This document shows, in pieces, positions 18,850 through 30,185 of a stretch of DNA of 64,000 nucleotides (within the stretch, counting starts at the first letter, position 1; each line of letters opens with the position of its first letter). Origin of the DNA: Fulvia fulva (taxonomy: Eukaryota > Ascomycota > Dothideomycetes > Mycosphaerellales > Mycosphaerellaceae); the NCBI RefSeq assembly GCF_020509005.1, contig NC_063015.1:3286001-3350000 (forward strand), read 5' to 3'. A program made the position numbers and the translations under genes. The notes under the pieces were generated by a model that made no database searches, had not been told where the DNA came from, and worked only from the letters and a program-made list of their open reading frames with translations.

Positions 18850-20994
18850 ATGTCACAGTCCGGCGTGATGTCCAACAGGCCTGTGGAGATTTCTAGTCCA
18901 GCTGGGCAGTCTTGATGTCCCGCCTCCATTGCTTCCAGGAAGATCTGATGGAAGTCTTCTTCGGACAGGTGCATCATATGTGCCTTGGCGACCGTCACGT
19001 CGAGCTGACGAGCTGAGTCGGTGATATAGCCGATACCAATAATCGCACCAACGTTGACCACGCTCGAGCGAAGACCACGCTTTTGGCGGTTCATGGCGAC
19101 GCCACACATGCCCATATTCGCTGCCGCGTAGTTGGCTTGACCGACATTGCCAATCACGCAGTTGGTCGATGAGAGCAGAACAAAGAAGTCGAGATCCACG
19201 TCGTGGAAGATGCGGTCAAGATGCAGACTGCCCAGCACTTTGGGTCGCGTCACGTCAACGACATGCTCAAAGTCCATGTTGCGAACAGAAACATCGCGCA
19301 ACACCATGGCTCCGTTGAGGCACCAATGATGGGTGGCAGGGTATTGAGAATCTTCTGGTGCACGTTTCTGATGGCTGTCTCATCAGTGACATCGCAGCGC
19401 ATGATCTGGACAACAACCCCATTGCGAGCATGATCATCGATCCAGCGTTGGTCGATCTTGGGATTCCTGCTGGTCAGGACCAGATTTTTGACTCCACGAA
19501 CGATCATCCAGTCGCACAGTGAGATACCGAGCGCGCCTGACAGTCCGACGAGCCAGTACGTCTTGTCGCCCTTAAAGAGAGGCTTATTGTCAAGTCGGCC
19601 CACACGAGCGAGGACTGAGGTCGATGATGCGAAGTCTACCAAAGTCAAGAGATCTTCAGCACGCTTTCCATTGGCGAGGTCTTGCAGACCGATGGTCACG
19701 GGCAGATAGTCGTCCTTCTGAGTCTCAATCTTCTTGCTTCCGCCAATGGCTCTTTCGAGGTGAGACTTGAGCGTCGGAGCAAGTGAAGCGATCGAGCCAA
19801 CGCCGTTCTGCGCAAACAGTGAAGCAGTCGTTTCCTTCCGGCAGTGTGGCGACACAGTCGCCAGCAGCGTCTGCTGATTCTCGTCTTGAGCATCTCCGAA
19901 GCCGATGAAGCTGGCAATATCTGATGGCACGACTTCACTGAGCTCAGAGCGCCCCATGTAAGGCGAGAGCTGGATCCAGGAGCTTGGCACATACTCTGCC
20001 GTGGCGTTTGTTGTAAAGTTCACGTCGACGCCTTTGGCCCAAGCTTGGCTCGCAATGGCTTGAGCCACGATCTGCGATGCTTCGTAAACCACAAGCTTGT
20101 GGCCTGGGTACAGTGGATCCAATACTGCGATAGCTACGAGCTCGGCCGCAACGCGCGCAAGCAGTGCACTTTCCTGCTCTTTTATCACAATGGGCACAGC
20201 AGATTCTGCCGGCACCTTTATGACAGTGGTCAATGCCGAGACAAGAGCCAAATGGCGGCCACCATTGCTGTCAGTTCCGAGAGCAACGAAAAGGTGACCT
20301 GCTGGCGTTTTGATCGCTGAGAGCACAGAGTGGTCTTGAGCTCAATGATCTTGCTTCCGGGGACCTTCTCAGCGACCTCGTATCTCGACAACTCTCTTGC
20401 CGAGACTTCCTCGCTGGTCTGCTTCAGCTCCACCACTGTCTGACTTGGGTCGACTTCATGGCTGATCGTTCTCCCAGCAGAGTTATACCTGTTGTTAGCA
20501 GGGGCAATGCCCTTGAGACGCGGCACAAGTTGGCGGCCTTCGGCGTCTGCGACGAGTTCCGGCTCGAAAGTGTGCAGGATGTTCTGCGCACCAAACTCTT
20601 TTGATGCAAAGATGAGCAGTGTCTCGGCGATACTGCCTGCGTCAACATTCTTGGCATCTGGAACATCCAAGAACCGAAGTCCCATGTCTGCCTCTTCGTG
20701 GACAGCAGAGCGGCCGATGGTCATATTGGACCAGGGATCATCGCCAAGACGACCACTTGTGATCCAGAGGATGTTCTTGCCATTCTCGAATAGCTTGCGG
20801 AACGCTAACCACCGCTCTGGAGTGATGTTCTTGAAGACGGGTTGATCAAGCTCTGCAAGACTGAGAATGCGTAGCCTTGACCTTCGAAGCCCATTACGAC
20901 TTGGACTTTTACCGTCTTCCGCGTGTGCCAAGCATCTGGGAAGTTCCCAAGGCATGCGTAGCGACCACCTGCTCGGGCCAGAGCGCTGAAGCAA
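18850..20994 (-). pseudogene. remnant of a highly reducing polyketide synthase (psi-KR and KR region)
   Basis: Reading leftward from about 20890, the fragment starts with the structural pseudo-KR/linker region of a fungal HR-PKS (FRKLFENGKNILWITSGRLG, DPWSNMTIGRS, LRFLDV). A KR domain follows with YWLVGLSGALGISLCDWMI (nucleotide-binding strand and turn), LTSRNP, and LLSSTNCVIGNVGQANYAAAN, which carries the KR serine and tyrosine (NYAAAN). It dies out after DITPDCDIPRLG at about 18850, so the carrier protein domain is gone. KS, AT, DH and MT are also absent. Frame changes occur near 20320-20330 and 19305-19320, each a one-base slip that splits an otherwise continuous domain. It abuts an enoyl-reductase fragment on the same strand. 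It cannot be functional. Confidence 0.85.
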
Positions 20995-21490
20995 ATTTGG
21001 GCAGACTCGGCGTCTGTTATGCAGTCTAGGGTATGCTTGATTGAAGCGCCAGCAGCAAGTGACTTGATGGTGTCGACACAGGTGCTTGAAGTGTATGAGG
21101 CCGTTCCGACTGCGCCATAGCTCATGGTGAGCGGGCCAGATTTCCCCGAGCAGACTGCAATTGGACGGTAGCCCAATCTATGTCCCCATCAGCTGGAGCT
21201 CACTGCAGCAGAAGAACATGACTAACAATTTTAGCAATTGTATCGCCACCAAGCCCGTGGCTGTGGCTCCTCCGTAGACTAATACTGGCAGTGCCTTTTC
21301 AGCCGGCGAAGTGGGCAGACTGGTAAGTTGAGAGCATCTGGATTTGATATTGACAAAGCTGCAGTTTCCCAGCCAATGACACCCAGCGCTGCCGCCTGCA
21401 CATAGTTCCAATGATCTGGCACTATCAGAAGATGACGAGAGTCCGCTGTCAGGAATTCCCCTTGGATCACCTAGGTGTTCGTTAACATCA
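20870..21490 (-). pseudogene. trans-acting enoyl reductase (LovC-like) fragment
   Basis: Zinc-less MDR-type enoyl reductase of the kind that partners HR-PKSs. Visible pieces are [42 protein letters not shown] (nucleotide-binding motif), then, after a probable intron of about 50 nt (GTTAGT at about 21226 to CATAG at about 21177), GYRPIAVCS and [24 protein letters not shown]. The first about 90 residues are missing, a frameshift lies near 21320, and the 3' end stops inside the cofactor domain and runs straight into the PKS pseudo-KR region near 20870. Its 5' edge meets a P450 fragment on the opposite strand. Confidence 0.75.
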
Positions 21491-22505
21491 AGCTGACACA
21501 CATCCTTCTGTTATGGTTTCGCCTGCCTTGCTTCTTCGTATTCATGCCATTGCTTTCTACCTGGAAGCTGATCAAGGACTACAAGAACCATCAGATCGTG
21601 TTGAAGCAGGTGTGCGACAGAAGAATGGCTTTGGATAAGGACAAGCCGGACTTCATGCAGCATCTGATGTCGAGGAAGGGAGGCATTGTGAGTACACAGC
21701 ATGTCTACGCGATTGGGCATGCCCTCGCTAATGCTTCAGCCAGTCTTTCTCGAAAGAGGAAATCTACAGCAATGCGATCCTGATCACACTTGGAGGCGCA
21801 GAGACGACTTCCAACACTCTGTCTGGTTCAGTCTTTATGCTTGCAACCGATCCCAATGTAGCTGCCAAAGTCGTTGAGGAGCTTCATGCCACTTTCGCCT
21901 CCGAGGACAAGATCGACATGCGAAGTGCTTCCAAGCTCAGTTACCTGAATGCCGTCATCAGAGAGACATTGAGGTATTATCCACCGGGGCCTAATGCCAT
22001 GTGGAGAATGACGCCGCCAGAGGGGAACACCATTCTCGGCGACTGGGTGCCGGGCAACGTAAGTTAATCTGTCCTGTCTACCACAGCCAAAATCTGAACT
22101 GCCATGTGCAGACTGTTCTGAGCTTGCATCACAGAGTGATCTACCGCGGCGAGCACAGTTGGAGGCGCCCAGATGAATTCCTTCCCGAACGCTGGCTGAG
22201 CGAGGGCAAGACGTCAGAATTCGCAAACGATCGCAGAGACGGATTTTATCCGTTTTCCTACGGCCCTCGTAGCTGTCTCGCCATGAAGTAGGTCCTGCTA
22301 TCCGCAAAGTGGTACACTGCTGACTTGTGATAGTCTTGCTTATGCCGAAATGCGCTTCATACTCGCTCGCTTGATGTGGAACTTCGAAATCAAAATTGCA
22401 GACAAGAGCCGGAACTGGCTGGAGGAGCAGAAGGCATATTTGATTTGGGAGAAGCCGGGCCTGCATGTCCATTTGACGCCAAGAAAGATGAAGGAGCAGT
22501 CCTAG
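21475..22505 (+). pseudogene. 5'-truncated cytochrome P450
   Basis: The C-terminal half of a fungal P450. The I-helix is LGGAETTSN, the ExxR motif is ETLR in AVIRETLRYYPPG, PERW follows, and the heme loop is FSYGPRSCLAM with the Cys ligand. Three introns splice cleanly: 21688-21743, 22059-22111 and 22288-22333. The stop is at 22503-22505. The membrane anchor and roughly the first 200 residues are absent; the frame starts abruptly at 21475-21520, next to the enoyl-reductase fragment on the other strand. From the I-helix onward I see no stop, so the loss may be by rearrangement rather than slow decay. It probably hydroxylated the product of the neighbouring PKS, by inference from context. Confidence 0.85.
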
Positions 22506-22965
22506 AGCATGCATTACGTTTGAGCCTGCGGAGCACCTTGGAAGAAAGGGAAAACATGTCGGACAACGCCTCCATTTCCAGCAGGTGACATGCAAGTATA
22601 TTTCGAAGAATAGGCGTTGACTGTGATATGAGGCGACGCTCTTGAATCGCCTGGAGCTTCATCAAGGTATCATAGCCCTTCTAGTAATTTTCAGAATCTT
22701 GCAACGATGTACTCCACCCGTCTATCCGACGCAAATCTCTTTTCCACTGTAGAAAGCAACCGGCATGGGAAAACAATGGTGTTGTTTTTGGAGCGCAAGC
22801 CGCTCAACACTAGTCCATCCTTTGGACTGGCATATTCTTTACCATATTGATCCTCCGAGCACATGAGCATTCGCTCATCGCTTCACTTCTTATGAGACGG
22901 GCACAATGATGTATCAAGAATGATACAGAGACTATAGAAAGCACCCTTCTCTCTGCCTCGCCTTA
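22506..22965. other. gap between P450 and FAD-oxidase remnants, nothing seen
   Basis: This is 460 nt between convergent gene remnants. I find no coding motif, repeat or RNA gene. Confidence 0.5.
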
Positions 22966-24182
22966 CTAAGCTCTGCAAAGTCTGCCCTCACCATCGATTG
23001 ACCAGTCTTCGACACCAACCGCAGTATTGGCGTAGAACACACCTTCTGGAACATAAATGTCCTTGATCTCTCGAAGTCGTGGGTAGTGACTACCATGGAA
23101 TGCGTTTTGCCATTTCTCCGGCTGATCGGCAGGGTACACGAGTGGGTCAGCTTCGTTCAGATAGGCTCCAGAATCGCAAGTCACTGCCTCGATGAGAGGC
23201 GTGATGCTGTCTGCCAGGTACGCCTTGCGACTAAGCATCTCTAACTGCGGCAGAGTCCAGTTGTAGAGTGAGAATGTCAAACAGACAGCTATTAACTCTC
23301 TCCACTATGGGGCAACGCCGTTGTCAGGATGATCCAAGTCTCGAACGTTCATAGCGTTGCAACCAAATGTAATGTTAGCGGCTGGGTCGGATTCTGCTGA
23401 TGCCGTCTCGAGCGCCGTAGTGAGGTTCTTTGCCCGATCGGTGTCTTCCGCGATAGCACGTGGAATGAATCTACTGTTGAAAGCATGCTGGCGACATATA
23501 TGCCGTTCGGTAGAGGGCCTTGGATGTCCTCGTAGTGCTCGAAGTAGGTGCTCCACTGCTTGGGCGCAAAGTCGAACGTGATGTTGAGATCTCGCAGCTG
23601 AGTTAGGTAGGGCTCGAATATAGCTGCGACCTCGTCCGATGTTCGGTTTGGTGCAGTTACGCTAGATACGTTGAAGCCTAGCGGTCCAATGTTGAACAGA
23701 GGCACAGCACCAGTGTCGAAGATAGATGGTAGAAATTGCCACCATGCTTGGACTGCAGCTGCGAGAGACTCTTCATTTGGTGCCAAAGTCCTCACAATGC
23801 CAAGCGTTGCACCGGACACGATAGTGTTGTCAGCGTGGATCTTCGTTGTCATGCTGAGGGTCACGCCGAAGGTACCACCTCCACCGCCACTGATAGCCCA
23901 ATACAGATCGGCATTCTCAGTCTGCGGGGCGATGAGGTGTTGACCATCAGCAGTCACGACCTCCCACTCCAGAACATTGTCAGCAACCACGCCGTATGCA
24001 CTGTTCAGCATGGAGTGTCCACCAACCTGAGTGTAGCCACCAGCAACACCAACCGTTGGACAGTCTCCAGTTACGATGCGGTACCCAGCATTGCCGACTT
24101 CGAGTTCTGCTTCGCTGCCGGTAACACCTGCGCCAAGCTTCACTGCTGGGCCGGTGGAGGACATTCCAGACCTGTCCGGCAA
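22966..24182 (-). pseudogene. FAD-linked oxidoreductase, berberine-bridge-enzyme type, broken
   Basis: FAD-binding PCMH-type domain: VAGGYTQVGGHSMLNSAYG, ADNVLEWEVVTADG, LYWAISGGGGGTFGV. The BBE C-terminal domain carries GAYLNEAD, AFHGSHYPRLREIK and GVFYANTAVGVEDW. Lesions: a one-base frameshift near 23480 between VASMLST and NSRFIPR; a nonsense TAG at 23305-23307 replacing the residue before WRE in the conserved PxWR segment; and loss of the N-terminus (signal peptide and the start of the FAD domain, including the region that would hold the covalent-flavin histidine). It is divergent from the SDR remnant. BBE-type oxidases are common tailoring enzymes in PKS clusters. Confidence 0.88.
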
Positions 24183-24229
24183 GGTGAGTATGGCTGGAGT
24201 CGTTCTCAGCTTTGGCCAAGATTGACACC

Positions 24230-25148
24230 GGATGTCCAGGTGTACATCGTGACTGGCTCCAACACCGGTGTGGTCAAAGAAGTCGCACGGGTTTCATACT
24301 CCAAAAACGCCAAAGTGTTCGTGGCCGCGCGTTCAGAAGAGAATGCAAGCAAAGCAATCGCAGACATCCAAAGCACACATCCTCAGTCCTCTGGCGCTTT
24401 GACGTACCAGCATCTGGACCTTGCAGATTTGTCGACCGTCAAGAAATCACTTGAGACCTTCACATCCCGAGATTATAAGCTGCACGGTCTGATCAACAAC
24501 GCGGGTGTCCAAGCTCTGTAGAACGACCAACAGAAGACTGCACAAGGCCACGCAATCCACCTCGGTGTAAACGTCCTCGGACCATTTCTCTTCACCAAGC
24601 TTCTCACTCCCACTCTGATCTCGACAGCCCAGACCGAGCCTCCAGAAACCGTGCGTGTAGTATGGGTATCATCATTGGGCACTGAGGTAACCGGTGAAAA
24701 GTCAAAAGGCATGTCCCTTGAGTACCTGAACTACCGGCAACTGGCTCCATGGGGTCGAATTCGCAAAGCGATTCCGAGATCAAGGTATGATCAGCATGCC
24801 AACCAATCCTGGGCACTTGAAGAGCGACCTCTATCGGGAGATGGGAAAGGTCTTCAAGACTGTGCTGAATACTCTTGTCTGTCATCCTCCGATTATGGGT
24901 GCTTACACTGAGCTTTTTGCTGCCTTGTCGCCGGAGATCACTATTGAACAGACGGGACACTAGGTTTAGTATCTGCCATTCTTGACGTGGATGATCGCAA
25001 GCTGACCTTGGTAGTTGTACCGTGGGGAAGACTGTACCCTATTCGTAAAGATCTCATTGATGCGACGCGGACAGAGGCGGAGGGCGGTAATGACCACGCC
25101 AAGAAGTTTTGGGACTGGAGTGATGAGCAGGTTAAGGACTTTTTGTAG
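24230..25148 (+). pseudogene. SDR (retinol-dehydrogenase-like) remnant
   Basis: A classical SDR starts with VYIVTGSNTGVV, where the last Gly of TGxxxGxG is Val. It continues through VFVAARSEENASKAI, LDLADLSTVKK and INNAG, and is cut by a TAG at 24519-24521 after GVQAL. The next piece, HLGVNVLGPFLFTKLL and VRVVWVSS, is followed by a frame change near 24755-24785 in the region that should carry YxxxK (WGRIRK is read instead). A third frame then gives SMPTNPGHLKSDLYREMG and, after an intron or break near 24960-25011, VVPWGRLYPIRKDL. At least one stop, one frameshift and loss of the catalytic Tyr/Lys motif make it a pseudogene. Confidence 0.85.
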
Positions 25149-25540
25149 TGTGAGTAGACCAGGGCCCGTAAAATATGCGCAATAGGTGCGCGCATCCGCA
25201 AAGTCCTCGCACGGTGCCTGAAAATAACACAGGGGTATCATTCGATCTCTTGAAGCTAAAATACACCAAATTGCAGCGACCCTCGTGGTCATTGTGATCC
25301 TGCTAGTGCTACAGACGGCAAATCGCTTTCTACAGTATCGTTTCGTCGTCATGAGCCCATTCGTCGCGAGTGGGGATCGCAATCAGGGCTGGACCAAGTA
25401 TGTCCTCCTACTGCCAGTTTCGGGAGTCGATCTCCGGTATCATCGTCTTTGTCGGATGGGTCCAGTCCTGTTTGATCCAAAGTATGCGCATGTATCTAGC
25501 AGCTGGGCACCAGTACTTTCTTTTGAACGGATACGCTTGC
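25149..25540. other. gap after the SDR remnant, nothing assigned
   Basis: About 390 nt with only short frames. It is probably decayed cluster sequence, with no motif recognised. Confidence 0.4.
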
Positions 25541-25873
25541 TCATAACGACCATCGCGACTCTCCTCGTCTGTGACCCGCGTGCCTCCTGCTGACACTTTG
25601 TATGACCGAGGACGGAACCAGATATCGCGAGGCCGCATAAAAGAATGCCACTGCAAGGCAGAATAGCGAGACGCCAACCAAGCCCCAGAAGAATCCTTGC
25701 ACATAAGACTCGTCGAAGCCAACTCCGTTGCTATATCTCCGTGACACAAACTCGCTGAAGCGCGCTTGATTCTTGGCATCGCCTCCAGCTGTCAGTCGAT
25801 GCTGTAGTGATGCGAAGTAGGCTGAGCCGGAGAACTTTGACCAGCTCGACTTCTGTGTACGCACTGCAGGCAC
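25541..25873 (-). CDS. possible small one-span membrane protein or gene fragment, 110 aa
   Basis: Not recognised. The frame has a central hydrophobic segment (GFFWGLVGVSLFCLAVAFFYAAS) that could span a membrane, flanked by charged stretches, and is open for 110 codons. It sits at the edge between the dead metabolite cluster and the transposon island, so it may be a leftover exon. There is no independent support beyond length and the hydrophobic segment. Confidence 0.25.
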   Translation of the reverse strand: MPAVRTQKSSWSKFSGSAYFASLQHRLTAGGDAKNQARFSEFVSRRYSNGVGFDESYVQGFFWGLVGVSLFCLAVAFFYAASRYLVPSSVIQSVSRRHAGHRRGESRWSL

Positions 25874-26177
25874 TGCGTTCAGTGTGGTGTGAATGTGCTA
25901 CCTTCCACGTGCCTCCTCCTCAGGCGCACGCGGGTTCAGACCCACCCCTTTCCTAATCTAGTATAATGTGGACGTGGTAGGGTCTGGCGTAGCGCCTGAG
26001 GACAAAGTAGCCAAATCGGTCAAATTCCTGTTTACTAGCAATCTTACTAAGAGTCGCATTTTGAATTATAACACAACTATACTAGATAACTATATATAAT
26101 CTAAAAAAGGCTCTAGATATCAATACAAATAAGGTATAAGAAGAATTTTAAGTATATACGCGGGAAACTACTTTCTA
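25874..26177. other. boundary between host sequence and transposon island
   Basis: Base composition changes at about 25960-26050, from ordinary host sequence to TA-rich sequence full of TAG and TAA. No gene seen. Confidence 0.5.
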
Positions 26178-27213
26178 TAACGTGCTTTACTACTATGCGG
26201 GCTATACTACCGAGCGGGCTACTTTTACTAAGAACTATACTACTTCTACTTTAATTACGACGGTATCTTAATACGACAACATCCTATAGAATCGTTACTA
26301 GGAGGACAATTCCTCTTTAGATTCTTCGCTATCTAGTAAGTCTACTTAATAGGTACGTACGTTATGCCGCGACTCGCTATATCGCTTATAGCGTCGTTGC
26401 CTTAGTACTAGCCGAAGACTATCTAGCAACTCTCTACTTACTTCCTACCTCCTAGTATCCTCTAGAGGTATTAATTACGACGCCTTATCGAAGGTTAGAG
26501 ACCCTCTAGACTGAATGTACTTGCGCTTTTGTGCTTTCCGCTATATAAGGGCCTTGTTAGACTTACGTAGCTTACTAATCTCGCTTTGTATAAGAGCTAT
26601 CTAATACGCTATCTCTCTACTCCCTCTCTATTACCCTATTAAACGACCTTTCTCTTTCTACTACGCCTTTCTAAACCCGTAACGACGCTCTAAGACGTAA
26701 TAGTACCTATTATAAACCTTATCTCGTCAAAGTTATAGGTGTCCTATTTAAGGATACTATACTTCTCCTTTATATTACGTATAAGTAAGAACTACTTCTT
26801 AGTAATGTCTAGATATTCTAGTTGGGCTTACTAACGATCGTATCTACGTGTTATACAAACCTTTAGCTTACGATACTACCTAATGAACCTGTCTATCTAA
26901 TTAAGACTAGCGGGCTTAAGACCCTTCTCTTATAGTAATGAATCGGCTATTACTCGTATACTAGCCTTTAATAGCGGGAAACCTCTAAGATCTAGCTCGA
27001 GTATATACTCAAGTATCACCCTCTCTTCTAGCTCTATAAGCTTCTTCGAATTAGGCTCGTAGTTACCCGAGGAGGTCGTCTATTTAATCGATACCCTAGT
27101 ATAGTTCGAGACGCGTCGTATACCTTTATAGCAAGTCGATTTGTAATTATCGCGTCGCGTTTTGTAGCCTAGACAGCTAAGGTCAGTTTGGCCTCGTTTA
27201 AAGATAATATACG

Positions 27214-27604
27214 TGTTAGGAACCGCTATACGTTATCCTAACCGGGCTTAGATCTTTATAGTGATGTCTCTGACTCGTTAAGAAGGTAGTAGTCCTAAAC
27301 AGTATATAGTATATACTTAAAATGAGTTGAGCACGAGGCTCCTATCTACTCGTAAAGAAGCGTCGTCTATATAGTACTATATCTTAGCGTAACTGATCAA
27401 CTAATCAGACTAATTACTAAGCACACTGACTAGACTGATCACTAAGTATACTAATCAGACTGATCACTGAGTATACTAATCAGACTGATTACTAAGCATA
27501 CTGATTAGACTAAGCGCTTAGTTACCAAGGTCTCTAAGCTGATCAGTTTCGGATTCTCCCGCAAAATAAGTAGCTATGATTCCTTAGAATCTCGAACCGT
27601 AATA
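27214..27604 (-). repeat. LTR of the gag-only element, left copy (3' LTR)
   Basis: 391 bp, direct repeat of 29406-29796. It contains an internal subrepeat of TACTAATCAGACTGATCACTAAG type, about 27 bp long, four to five times between about 27380 and 27510. Confidence 0.9.
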
Positions 27605-27899
27605 CTATCCCCCTTCTAGCTTAGTTTCGTCTCGGAACTTCTTAAATAAGCCCGCTATTCTTCGTTGTTTGCCTAGGTATCGCAATGTCTCCTTCTTCTA
27701 TTTCTTCTAAAAGTTCTCTTCGTCGACAAGCCCTCGCTGTCGACATATAACGATCCGGTATTAAGATGGCCCCCTACTATTACTATCGGTCCGCTCGAGT
27801 CGCTACTACTAAGTAGCGCCTAAAATGTGTCGTCTCGTCCCGGTCGGGAAAATGCTCGGAGTATATAAGGAAGGGTTATTCTAATTACGACGTGACCCT

Positions 27900-28265
27900 A
27901 TCCGTACCCGAGTGGACGAGGTTTCGCGACATTCGTAATGGCCTTTAGCGAGATCTCGAGCGTACGGAGGAGAAGGAGGTGGAGCTTCTCTATTAGCAGG
28001 CCGAGCTCGCTTAGCGCATTATTCGCTAAAAGGCGAAGAAGATCCGTCTTTATAAATAGCTTCGCCTCGCGTCCGGTAAGGCCGACGACGCCGTAGCGAA
28101 GGAGCTTAAAGATCTCGAGGCGGCGGAAGAGGAAGAAGTAAAGGAGTTTGCTAGGGTAGAGACCGCGCCGTCGTCTAAGGAGTTCGATCCTTAGTAGATG
28201 TCGGTCTAGGATTAGAACTAGCTATACGATCCTTCCTTTCCTTAGGTCGCGCCTCCTCTAGCCTT
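27900..28265 (+). pseudogene. coiled-coil accessory frame antisense to the gag-only element
   Basis: Apart from TAG codons at likely Gln positions, a plus-strand frame reads as a charged coiled coil: RDLERTEEKEVELLY, AKKIRLYK, AVAKELKDLEAAEEEE and VKEFARVETAPSSKEFDP. Glu/Lys/Arg/Ala heptad character over about 100 residues in only one frame argues that it once coded. Function unknown. It lies between the gag 3' end and the 3' LTR, on the opposite strand. Confidence 0.45.
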
Positions 28266-29405
28266 ATCGTCGTAAGTCGTTATTCTAGTAGTCTTTTATC
28301 CGTTACTATTGTTGACTTCTGTTTTTTCTAGGTCATCAAATTAAGAAGCCGCTGTTTAATGCCTTGTCGTCAGGTCGTTTCTACTAAGCAGATTTCGAGA
28401 AGAAGTTCTCGTATTCCCCGTACGTCGTCGTTGCCCGATCTATAGCGTTAAACTCGCGGCTAACAATATTCTTCTTCGGACAGTCTCTAGTATAGTAGCC
28501 TTTCTTTCTATATATATAGCAAGTTAGATCTCTTATTAACTACTTGCTCCGTCCGCGCCTTTCCGTAGCGTCGAGCTCTATCGGCTCTCTATAATTAGGG
28601 TCATAACTTCTAGCCTTAAAGCCCTCTCTTCCGCTTCTCGCGGGTCTCTAAAATCTAGGTTGTACGAATCGGTCGTACTTCAGCTCCTAGAGTCTCTCGT
28701 CGATTTCCTTTATAGCCTTAGCTATCGCGGCCAAGCTAGTAAGACTAGAGTTTCGAGATAATTCGGCTTTAACGTTATCTTTTAAGCCTAGGTAGAACTA
28801 GGATCTAAACGCTACGTCGTTCTATTCGAGGTCGGCGGTATATCCTTAGAACTTAGAGGCATAGACTACGACTAAGGTGTTTTGTCGGAGTTGTCGGATA
28901 TGTCGGTCGGTATAAACCTCTTTATTAGGTATCCCGTAGAGATCATTTAGTTTGATCTTAAACTTATCGTAGTCGGCAAATATCTTCCGGGTTTCTGTCT
29001 TCGGGTCGTCTCCTTCGTCCTAGTTATTAAGCTAGTCTTTAAGGTATAGTCTGAACCCCCGGGCTACCCTACCCCTTAGGAAGGATACGCCGTACAAGAC
29101 CTTAGAGGCCTCGCTATTAAACTGTTAGGCGTTGAAGTAGAGGTACAGCTGAACCTATAGCTAAAAAGCCTCTAGCTTCCCTTATGTCCTATCGAACGTC
29201 TCCGGTAGTAACACCTTAGGTACCTTAGTATACTCGTATATACTATTCGAGCTTATAGAGGGTGTTGATCGTTTTCCGCTTCTAGTAATCGACATTTCGC
29301 TCATTCGTTCCGTAATGCTAGTTGACTATAGCTATTATCGTAACGGACTCCGGGTAGCGTCTCTCCCTAATATATATAAAGGGCCCTAGTAGTAGTGCTT
29401 AAAGT

Positions 29406-29796
29406 TATTAGGAACCGCTATACGTTATCCTAACCGGGCTTAGATCTTTATAGTGATGTCTCTGACTCGTTAAGAAGGTAGTAGTCCTAAACAGTATATA
29501 GTATATACTTAAAATGAGTTGAGCACGAGGCTCCTATCTACTCGTAAAGAAGCGTCGTCTATATAGTGCTATGTCTTAGCGTAACTGATCAACTAATCAG
29601 ACTAATTACTAAGCATACTGACCAGACTGATCACTAAGTATACTAATCAGACTGATCACTAAGTATACTAATTAGACTAATTACTAAGTATACTAATTAG
29701 ACTAAGCGCTTAGTTACTAAGGTCTCTAAGCTAATCAGTTTCGGATTCTCCCGTAAAATGAGTAGCTATGATTCCTTAGAATCTCGAACCGTAACA
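29406..29796 (-). repeat. LTR of the gag-only element, right copy (5' LTR)
   Basis: 391 bp, direct repeat of 27214-27604. Most differences between the copies are C/T or G/A, as expected from RIP-type mutation. The same internal subrepeats are present. Confidence 0.9.
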
Positions 29797-30072
29797 ATAC
29801 GCTATAATAGTAGTTATATAGCTATATCTATAGAAGTAGTACAGTTCTTAGTAAAAGTGGCCCGCTCGGTAGTATAGCCCGCTCGGTAGTAAAGTACGTT
29901 ATAGAGATAGATAGATATTTCATTAAGCTGTTATAGTGCCCTTTAGTCTATATAGCTATACTATCTTATTCTCGTGTATATAGAGGGGAAACCGTATTAG
30001 TGAAAACCCCTCCTCCTTCTCGCCTGTCCTTTACCCCTCGTTATTATCTTAGATTTCCTTTATTAAGGGTAC

Positions 30073-30185
30073 TATTAAATAGGTACGAGTTACGTAGTAG
30101 TAGAAGACGGCGGATTATACTAAAGACGAAGAAGGACCTAATAGGATAGCGTGTATCTATATATAGTATCGCTAGTGTTAGTATA
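30073..30185 (-). repeat. copia LTR, left copy
   Basis: 113 bp, direct repeat of 35382-35494. The terminus reads TATTAAATA where the other copy has TGTTAAACA, which is two transitions of RIP type. Confidence 0.75.

Larger units (their letters stand above)
27214..29796 (-). mobile_element. gag-only LTR retroelement with 391-bp LTRs
   Basis: Two direct repeats of exactly 391 bp start TGTTAGG or TATTAGG and end GTAATA or GTAACA. A perfect 5-bp target duplication ATACG lies at 27209-27213 and 29797-29801. The 1.8-kb interior reads on the minus strand as a Gag with capsid-like helices (LRGRVARGFRLYLKD, YDKFKIKLNDLYG, YADLE-type, ALIAKAIKEID) and a single C-terminal zinc knuckle spelled CxxC(R-mutated)xxxHxxxxC near 28480-28530. 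No protease, RT or integrase is present, so it needs another element for movement. Several TAG stops interrupt the frame. A plus-strand coiled-coil frame lies in the same interior. Confidence 0.85.
26180..29899 (-). mobile_element. pogo-1: deleted pogo/Fot1-like DNA transposon, interrupted by an LTR element
   Basis: Terminal inverted repeats of about 65 bp at 26180-26245 and 29835-29899 begin ACGTRCTTTACTAC and are flanked by TA on both sides (26178-26179 and 29900-29901), the target duplication of Tc1/mariner-pogo elements. Removing the LTR element (27214-29796) and its 5-bp duplication leaves about 1.13 kb. The minus-strand reading shows the helix-turn-helix and CENP-B-type DNA-binding region (ITNRLTIKVYDAS-like, RVIADSLL, DRFIR, CITRRYDRQ) but no DDE catalytic core. 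It is therefore a non-autonomous internal-deletion derivative, with many TAG/TAA stops. Confidence 0.8.
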
